From the NCBI GenBank assembly GCA_026394915.1, contig JAPLZS010000128.1, positions 1-6,021 of the forward strand: a stretch of DNA of 6,021 bases, in the 5' to 3' direction. The notes under the pieces are model-generated. The model saw nothing but the letters and a program-made list of their open reading frames with translations. It was not told where the DNA came from and did no database searches. The DNA is from Candidatus Woesearchaeota archaeon. GTDB lineage: Archaea > Nanobdellota > Nanobdellia > Woesearchaeales > UBA12501. Shown one piece after another: positions 1-4,445 of this stretch. A program made the position numbers and the translations under genes. Position 1 is the first letter of the stretch; each line of letters starts with the position of its first letter.

Positions 1-48
1 GCAGTGATAAATAAAACTAATCAGAAACAATATATACAATAAATTGAC

Positions 49-810
49 TTATATCTTCTCTGCAAGGATGAATAATCTTCTTCCATTGTTTCCTATGAAC
101 AGGTCATCTAGCATAAAGATATAATAAAGGAGGTAAGATAAGATCTTCTTTATCATGCCTGGCTTTCCCATGACCTTTTCTGGCTTTGACCTTCCGAGGA
201 AGAAATAATAGATGTCATACATGAAACAGCCCCATGCAAAGCCTTCTTTTATCCTGAATCCTGCTCTCTTTACATCATTTTCAAATTCTTTTTTCTCATA
301 TCTCCTGAAATGCATAGCATACTTGTCATGCTCTGTCCAGTATCTCATTGAATGAGGCACTGTGATAAGAGTTTTGCCTCCTTTTTTCACAAGGCCTGCA
401 ATGTTATCAAGCGCTTTCCTGTAATCATCAACATGCTCCAATACTTCAGAGCATACAACAACATCAAACCTCCTCTTTGGCAAAGTCTTCCTGTCAAGAA
501 GGTCTCCCACAAAAAGGTCTGAAATGAATTCCTTGCCTTTTGCAAGCTCTATTGCCTTGTTTGAGATGTCAAAGCCGTATAATCTGAAGCCATCCCTGTC
601 TTTTTTTCCTTTTTTTTCCTTTTTTTGGCCTATTCCTGCAAGTATTGAGAGGAAATTGCCGTCTCCGCAGCCCACATCCAGCACAGAACCCTTAAGGCCA
701 TATTTCCTGAACATCCTTAGCATTATCCTGAATCTTGTCCTGCAGCTAGGGCCTCTTTCAGTCGCCTCCTGCCATGCCTCTTTCCAGAGATCATCATATG
801 TTCTTTTCAT
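49..810 (-). CDS. Class I SAM-dependent methyltransferase
   Basis: This is a Rossmann-fold methyltransferase of the UbiG/Methyltransf_11-23 type that uses S-adenosylmethionine as donor. Visible motifs are VLDVGCGDGNFL (43-54, motif I), the acidic residue D81 in GFDIS at the end of strand 2, VGDLLD (101-106), FDVVVCSEVLEHV (115-127), GGKTLITVPH (144-153), and HFRRYEKKEFENDVKRAGF (167-185), the usual post-core segment. The C-terminus (about 195-240) is rich in aromatic and hydrophobic residues and may contact the membrane or a lipid-linked substrate. Between motif I and D81 lies a Lys-rich stretch (62-73) coded by the T-rich repeat at 601-626, longer than this loop usually is. The start ATG is preceded by a weak AAGGTT site 5 bases upstream, and the gene follows GT4 by 24 bases. 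The substrate is unknown; in this setting methylation of a sugar or lipid carrier is the best guess. The gene looks complete and ends at TAA (49-51). Confidence 0.88.
   Translation of the reverse strand: MKRTYDDLWKEAWQEATERGPSCRTRFRIMLRMFRKYGLKGSVLDVGCGDGNFLSILAGIGQKKEKKGKKDRDGFRLYGFDISNKAIELAKGKEFISDLFVGDLLDRKTLPKRRFDVVVCSEVLEHVDDYRKALDNIAGLVKKGGKTLITVPHSMRYWTEHDKYAMHFRRYEKKEFENDVKRAGFRIKEGFAWGCFMYDIYYFFLGRSKPEKVMGKPGMIKKILSYLLYYIFMLDDLFIGNNGRRLFILAEKI
601..626. repeat. T7-CC-T8-CC-T7 tract inside the methyltransferase gene
   Basis: The plus strand reads seven T, CC, eight T, CC, seven T: almost three copies of a 10-base unit. On the coding strand it gives runs of A that encode the Lys/Glu/Gly-rich loop at residues 62-71. 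The unit length is not a multiple of three, and the homopolymers are seven to eight bases, so slippage by one base or one unit would shift the reading frame. As sequenced the frame is intact. Confidence 0.9.
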
Positions 811-834
811 GTTTAACCTTATTTATCATATTTT

Positions 835-1980
835 TTATTTGTTTGCTATGTTTTTATATTCTTTCAAGTATCTTTCTGCGATTATTTCCCAGGTGAAATT
901 CTCACTTACTCTTTTGTAGGCCTTTTCCTGCAGTTCTTTCTCAAGGGCCTCGTCATTTGTTATCTTCAGCAGGGCCTTTCTTATGTCTTCTGGAGATTCA
1001 GGCCTGATCAAAATAGCAGCATCACCAACTGTCTCTGGACAGCCCGAGATATCTGTTGTTATTATCGCCATCTTTGCAGCCATTGCCTCAAGCAATGCAA
1101 TGCTTGAGTTCTCTTTTGATGAAGGCAGGATATAAATTGATGATTCTGCATAAAGCTTCTTCAGTTCTTTTGAGTTATTGTCAAGCCATCCCCAGAACTT
1201 CACTCTTACATTCTGTTCTTTTGAAAGTCTCTTGAGCTCATCAAGCATGGGGCCGTCTCCTACAATATTAACCTCATACTTCCTGTCAATCCCGGTGCCT
1301 TGCATCGCCTTTATCGCATGCTGGAATCCTTTTCTTGGAACAAGCCTGCTGACCATCAGGATGCTCTTTTTCTTTTTTCCAGGCCTGAAATTCTGCAGAT
1401 ATACTCCGTTTTGTATTGTCTTTATGCTGCCTGTCTTGCTGAAACTGATCGATTTCTTTATGAGATCCTGCAGATAATCAGATGGGGTGATTATTCTCTC
1501 TGAATTCCTTATTATCCTCTTCCAGAAAGGTTTTAGTATGATGTGCTGCAGCTGGAATTTGTCTGGGTTATAACCCGGGACATCTGAGCCGTGTGATGTT
1601 ATGACATATGGCAGTTTGTTCAACTTCTTTAGAAGGTATGATACAACTCCTGTTGGGATTATGAAATGAGTATGGTTGAGGTCATATTCTTTATTCTTCT
1701 TATTGTTCTCTTTCAGCAATTTCCTACAGAAGAAGAATGCGTGGACGACATAAGTCAGCATCTCAAAAGAATTGCATGTTGCCTTGCTTTTCCTGAGGCA
1801 TTTTACTCTGTATATATTCATTCCGTCTTTTTTCTCATGCGCCGGAAGGCCTTTGTAACCCATTGTGACTACATCTACTTTATTTCCCTTTTTCACAAGC
1901 TCCTTTGCAGTGGAATATGCAACAGGAGCAGCGCCTCCTCCTAATGGAGGGAATTCATAATTCAGCACAAGTATTCTCAT
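835..1980 (-). CDS. Glycosyltransferase family 4 (GT-B fold)
   Basis: This is a retaining GT-B glycosyltransferase that moves a sugar from a nucleotide sugar to a growing glycan or lipid-linked sugar at the cytoplasmic face. At 381 residues it has the usual full length. The N-terminal acceptor domain shows FPPLGGGAAPVAYSTAKEL (10-28, Gly-rich loop) and ITSHGSDVPG (127-136). The C-terminal donor domain begins near 205 with ILMVSRLVPRKG (207-218, conserved Arg and Lys for phosphate binding), GDGP (241-244), and the family E-x7-E motif at E290-E298 within ENSSIALLEAMAAKMAIITTD. No signal peptide or membrane helix is seen. The start ATG is 16 bases after the radical SAM stop and the methyltransferase starts 24 bases after its own stop (TAA, 835-837), so the three are probably co-transcribed. 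There is no clear ribosome site. The donor sugar cannot be told. Unlike the two upstream genes, this one looks intact. Confidence 0.9.
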   Translation of the reverse strand: MRILVLNYEFPPLGGGAAPVAYSTAKELVKKGNKVDVVTMGYKGLPAHEKKDGMNIYRVKCLRKSKATCNSFEMLTYVVHAFFFCRKLLKENNKKNKEYDLNHTHFIIPTGVVSYLLKKLNKLPYVITSHGSDVPGYNPDKFQLQHIILKPFWKRIIRNSERIITPSDYLQDLIKKSISFSKTGSIKTIQNGVYLQNFRPGKKKKSILMVSRLVPRKGFQHAIKAMQGTGIDRKYEVNIVGDGPMLDELKRLSKEQNVRVKFWGWLDNNSKELKKLYAESSIYILPSSKENSSIALLEAMAAKMAIITTDISGCPETVGDAAILIRPESPEDIRKALLKITNDEALEKELQEKAYKRVSENFTWEIIAERYLKEYKNIANK

Positions 1981-1996
1981 TCTTATCAGTATAAAG

Positions 1997-2239
1997 CTAG
2001 AATCTGCTCTTTAAATATGTTTTGACTTCTCTGGCAAAGGCAAATGGGTTTTTTATGTAGAATCCGAGCTTGCTCATCACATAAGCCCTTTTTATGAAGA
2101 ATCTGTCATTATGCCTGTCCACAAGGTCTATCATCATGCTCACTATCCTCCTGAAATCATCTTTTTTTATGTTCTTCACAAAATGGTTCTCAGGGCTGTG
2201 ATGGGATATCCTTGACCAGTCCATCTCTTTTGGAAGCAT
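1997..2239 (-). CDS. Radical SAM protein, C-terminal fragment of the broken gene
   Basis: This is the C-terminal end of the radical SAM gene that starts at 3464. The frame is open upstream of its ATG (2237-2239) to at least 2302 and there reads CLSIFTPYPGCDLYDRTVELG. That contains the FTPYPG(T)xLY motif that normally follows the FPG motif of this family after about 20 residues, so the ATG is an internal methionine and not a true start. The rest (80 residues from the ATG) has no cluster motif; it is a charged, helical C-terminal region with KAYVMSKLGFYIKNP-like character near 47-62, as is common in these proteins. It ends at TAG (1997-1999), 16 bases before the GT4 start. It has no likely independent function. 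With the missing block restored, the whole protein would be roughly 500 residues, a usual length for the family. Confidence 0.8.
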   Translation of the reverse strand: MLPKEMDWSRISHHSPENHFVKNIKKDDFRRIVSMMIDLVDRHNDRFFIKRAYVMSKLGFYIKNPFAFAREVKTYLKSRF

Positions 2240-2246
2240 TCCTAAC

Positions 2247-3464
2247 TCAACTGTCCTGTCGTAAAGATCGCAGCCAGGATAAGGTGTGAATATTGACAGG
2301 CAGACCAGGGAATCCTATCATGAAGAATGCATTGCACATTATCCTGTGCTTGTTTATCTGCTTCACAGCCGTCTCAACCTGATTAAGATTTATCCTCTTG
2401 TTTATCAGCTTTAGCATCCTCTCGCTGCCGCTCTCAACTCCGATATCTATCCTGTTGCATCCCGCTTTCTTCATCAGAGAGAGAAGTTCATCATCTATGA
2501 CATTTACCCTTGTTGTGCAGCTCCAGGATATCCTTATCTTCTCATTCAGAAGACTCCGGCACAGTTCCATTGTCCTCTGCCTGTTTGCAGTAAAGGTATC
2601 ATCCCAGAAAAAGAACTCATTTGAGCCGTATTTCTCTATAACAAGTTTTATCTCTTCAAGCACATTGTCAACTGACCTCAGTCTTAACATCCTTCCCCAT
2701 TGCAGGTTAGCAGAGCAGAAACCGCAGTTAAAAGGGCACCCTCTTCCCCCGACAATGCAGCCCCAGTCATTCTTGCTGTACAGCTCAGGATACAGGCTTA
2801 ATTGCCTTGCTGGAAATGGCAAAGTATTGATGTCCTTGACAAAATCCCTTTGCTTATTATGAGTTATTTTTATTGTCTTTTTTACATCCTTAAATGATAA
2901 TCCATTTATCTTCTCAAGATTCTTCTTGTTTACCTGGGATTTTCCTTTCTCAAGAAGCCTGCACAGTTCAACTATTGTGACCTCTCCTTCATTTCTCACG
3001 ACAAAATCAAAATTTTGGTATTTCAGGGCTTCTCCTGGAGCAAGTGTTGCATGAGGGCCACCTATTATGATATCACATTCATTATCGCCATTCTTATTGA
3101 ATTCCTTGCTGTATTCCTTTGCAATGTCTGCTATCTTCTGCACGCAGTTGATATTAGAAGTTGCTGCCCTTATGCATACTGCATCTGGCTGGAATTTCTG
3201 GATTGTGTGCCTTATCTCTTTCCATACAAAGTGAGAATCATCCTTCAATGCCTTGCTATATTTTTCATATTCGCTTGTAAGCGCAGCATACTTTCCGCTT
3301 ATAAGCTCTTTCAATTCTTCTTTTGGATTCTCTGCATTATAGAGGCCTGCGCTGAAGCCCGCCTTTTCCAGTGATGCAGCAAGATACCCAAGGCCTATCG
3401 GGAAATACACATTCCTTATGCCGGCAAGCCTTCTTGCAGGCGGGTTTATAAGTAGCACCTTCAT
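2247..3464 (-). CDS. B12-binding-type radical SAM protein, N-terminal and core fragment of a broken gene
   Basis: This is a radical SAM enzyme of the COG1032 type with an N-terminal Rossmann-like cobalamin-binding-type domain. Such enzymes use a [4Fe-4S] cluster to split S-adenosylmethionine, often for methylation or rearrangement at unreactive carbons. The N-terminus KVLLINPP...FPIGLGYLAASLEKAG (2-36) and IIIGGPHATLAPGEA (132-146) are typical of the B12-type domain, though no DxHxxG histidine motif is visible. The cluster motif is CPFNCGFC (C243, C247, C250), and IDIGVESGSERM (339-350) matches the SAM-contact segment. The protein follows the family through FFMIGFPG (380-387), then runs 18 unrelated residues to a stop at 2247-2249. 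The expected continuation appears in another frame and completes the gene at 1997. The start ATG (3462-3464) is well placed, with an in-frame stop at 3471-3473 just upstream. The substrate is unknown; the neighbours suggest a sugar or lipid-carrier modification, which is inference. Confidence 0.87.
   Translation of the reverse strand: MKVLLINPPARRLAGIRNVYFPIGLGYLAASLEKAGFSAGLYNAENPKEELKELISGKYAALTSEYEKYSKALKDDSHFVWKEIRHTIQKFQPDAVCIRAATSNINCVQKIADIAKEYSKEFNKNGDNECDIIIGGPHATLAPGEALKYQNFDFVVRNEGEVTIVELCRLLEKGKSQVNKKNLEKINGLSFKDVKKTIKITHNKQRDFVKDINTLPFPARQLSLYPELYSKNDWGCIVGGRGCPFNCGFCSANLQWGRMLRLRSVDNVLEEIKLVIEKYGSNEFFFWDDTFTANRQRTMELCRSLLNEKIRISWSCTTRVNVIDDELLSLMKKAGCNRIDIGVESGSERMLKLINKRINLNQVETAVKQINKHRIMCNAFFMIGFPGLPVNIHTLSWLRSLRQDS
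2297..2306 (-). other. Break point in the radical SAM gene: out-of-frame internal deletion
   Basis: On the minus strand the last family-like codon of the N-terminal frame is GGT (2304-2306, Gly of FPG, residue 387). Seven bases later, in another frame, TCA (2294-2296) starts SIFTPYPG. Homologues usually have about 20-24 residues between FPG and this motif, so a block of 3n+2 bases (roughly 55-65) is missing. A short direct repeat, CCTG-GTCTG-CCTG, sits at the junction and could have mediated the loss. The expected spacing comes from family knowledge, not from an alignment made here. Confidence 0.75.
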
Positions 3465-3505
3465 TTTGATCTATCTTCTCTATGCCCCCCTTTCAATGCG
3501 AAGAT

Positions 3506-3970
3506 TCACAGCACTTTCTCAATGCTGTAATTCTTTGAGTCTTTATAATACACCTTGATGAGAATGTCAGCAAGGAAACCGAACATGACAAGCTGAACTC
3601 CAAGGATTATGAGCAAGACTGATAAGATAAGAAGAGGCCTGTTTGAAAGGCTAATGCCATAAAATATTTTCATTACTGTCAGATAAACAGCTATGATAAA
3701 ACCAAGCAATCCTGACAAAAGGCCAAGCCCTCCGAACAGATGTATCGGCCTTGTGGAATATTTCTGCCAGAACAATACCACAAGCATGTCAAGAGCCCCT
3801 TTCACAACCCTGCTTAGATTGTATTTTGTATTTCCATGCTTCCTTGGCCTATGATTCACTTTTACTTCTCCAACTTTAAAGCCCTTCCACATCAATAATG
3901 CCGGAATGAACCTATGCATCTCTCCATAAAGATTGAGATCATCAAAACATTCTTTCCTATAGGCCTTCAA
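3506..3970 (-). CDS. Polyprenyl-phosphate glycosyltransferase (GT2), C-terminal fragment with two membrane helices
   Basis: This is the C-terminal half of the GT2 enzyme that begins at 4350. The frame is open further upstream and reads IHDSGCS just before the nominal TTG start at 3968-3970, so it continues the same protein and is not a separate gene. Family features are LKAYRKE (1-7, with the TTG as residue 1), NLYGEMHRFIPALLMWKG (13-30), the signature HRPRKHGNTKY (40-50), and two hydrophobic helices at about 75-101 and 112-137 that would anchor the enzyme in the membrane, as in two-helix GtrB-like synthases. It ends at TGA (3506-3508). The TTG overlaps the upstream fragment's TGA by two bases, so reinitiation is conceivable, but the missing core block makes a working two-piece enzyme unlikely. 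The radical SAM gene starts 41 bases further on. Homology is clear; the sugar and the exact lipid acceptor cannot be told from sequence. Confidence 0.85.
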   Translation of the reverse strand: MKAYRKECFDDLNLYGEMHRFIPALLMWKGFKVGEVKVNHRPRKHGNTKYNLSRVVKGALDMLVVLFWQKYSTRPIHLFGGLGLLSGLLGFIIAVYLTVMKIFYGISLSNRPLLILSVLLIILGVQLVMFGFLADILIKVYYKDSKNYSIEKVL

Positions 3971-4350
3971 TGAGCATCCAGAGTCATGTATCTCCAGCCA
4001 GATACAACATCATATCCTTCATCCATCTTCTTGAGAAGGATAGGGATATCTGCAGGATCGTTCTGGAGGTCTGCATCCATTGCGATTATTATCTTTCCTT
4101 TTGCTGCCTTGAAGCCAGCGTCCATTGCAGCTGTCTGGCCGAAATTCTTCCTGAATTTTATGATCCTCACTTTTTGGTCTTTGGAGCTTATTTTCTCAAG
4201 ATTCCTGAAAGTATTGTCAGAAGAACCATCATCAACATAGATTATCTCATACTCTTTTTTGAGGCTATCAAGGACCATCTTTATCTCTTTATAGAGGAGC
4301 GATACATTATCTTCCTCATTATATGTCGGGATTACTATACTTATATCCAT
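3967..4350 (-). CDS. Polyprenyl-phosphate glycosyltransferase (GT2), N-terminal catalytic fragment of a broken gene
   Basis: This is the N-terminal half of a GT2 enzyme of the dolichyl-phosphate mannose/glucose synthase (GtrB-like) group, which transfers a sugar from a nucleotide sugar to a polyprenyl-phosphate on the cytoplasmic face of the membrane. Visible motifs are VIPTYNEEDN (7-16), YVDDGSSDNT (38-47, nucleotide-binding Asp pair), FGQTAAMDAGF (70-80) and MDADLQNDP (91-99, metal-binding DxD). The fragment follows the family through GYDVVSGWR (112-120), then leaves it and ends after seven unrelated residues at TGA (3967-3969). Homologues continue from GWR with roughly 25-30 more residues before the HDSGC motif; here that motif follows at once in another frame. 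The start ATG (4348-4350) is supported by the usual family N-terminus, an upstream in-frame stop at 4360-4362, and a TATA box about 26 bases upstream. It belongs with the fragment at 3506-3970. As read, the protein would lack the acceptor region and membrane anchor and is probably inactive. Confidence 0.88.
   Translation of the reverse strand: MDISIVIPTYNEEDNVSLLYKEIKMVLDSLKKEYEIIYVDDGSSDNTFRNLEKISSKDQKVRIIKFRKNFGQTAAMDAGFKAAKGKIIIAMDADLQNDPADIPILLKKMDEGYDVVSGWRYMTLDAH
3986..3993 (-). other. Break point in the GT2 gene: out-of-frame internal deletion
   Basis: On the minus strand the codon AGA (3991-3993) ends the conserved GWR. One frame over, ATA (3989-3991) and CAT (3986-3988) begin the conserved IHDSGC. 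In homologues these two motifs are separated by about 25-30 residues, usually with a basic, DP- and S/N-containing stretch, so a block of 3n+1 bases (roughly 75-90) appears to be missing. The expected size rests on knowledge of the family and not on an alignment made here. Both flanks are otherwise undamaged, which suggests a single recent event or an assembly error. Confidence 0.75.
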
Positions 4351-4370
4351 ATTATATAGTTAAGAACCTA

Positions 4371-4388
4371 CATTTAAAAATCTTTTGA
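4371..4388 (-). promoter_or_regulatory. Archaeal TATA box upstream of the GT2 gene, probably giving a leaderless mRNA
   Basis: Read on the minus strand, the gap after aglB holds CAAAAGATTTTTAAATG, a purine-rich BRE-like element followed by a TATA-like core (TTTAAA at 4373-4378). The core centre lies about 26 bases before the A of the GT2 start codon at 4350. In archaea transcription starts about 25 bases downstream of the box, so the transcript would begin at or next to the ATG. No Shine-Dalgarno sequence precedes this ATG, which fits a leaderless message. The 95-base gap is much longer than the other gaps in the cluster (16-41 bases), which supports a separate transcription unit for GT2 and the genes after it. 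The region is AT-rich, so chance similarity is possible. Confidence 0.55.
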
Positions 4389-4445
4389 AAGACTGAATAC
4401 AGATGATATAATTGTAGAATGCCCGATTCCGCATCTGATCATAGC

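Noticed and set aside
1..48. Terminator after the methyltransferase
   Set aside because: The flank is AT-rich with only a short GTTTTATTT run on the minus strand and no hairpin, which is too weak to call.
524..919. Plus-strand open frames here and elsewhere (for example 1178-1477, 2398-2862, 3015-3374, 3970-4359)
   Set aside because: All lie opposite genes with clear family motifs, have no recognisable domains, and show the composition expected of antisense readings.
3485..3490. Run of six G (minus strand) before the radical SAM gene as a ribosome binding site
   Set aside because: It lies about 20 bases from the ATG, too far for a Shine-Dalgarno site, and does not match GGTGA.
3967..3993. 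Programmed frameshifting as an explanation for the split GT2 and radical SAM genes
   Set aside because: No slippery sequence is seen at either junction, and a frameshift would not restore the conserved residues that are missing from every frame.
4400..4437. Inverted repeat CAGATG / CATCTG in the gap after aglB, as a terminator or operator
   Set aside because: It is only six base pairs with a 26-base loop and no adjacent T-run in the transcribed direction; this can arise by chance.
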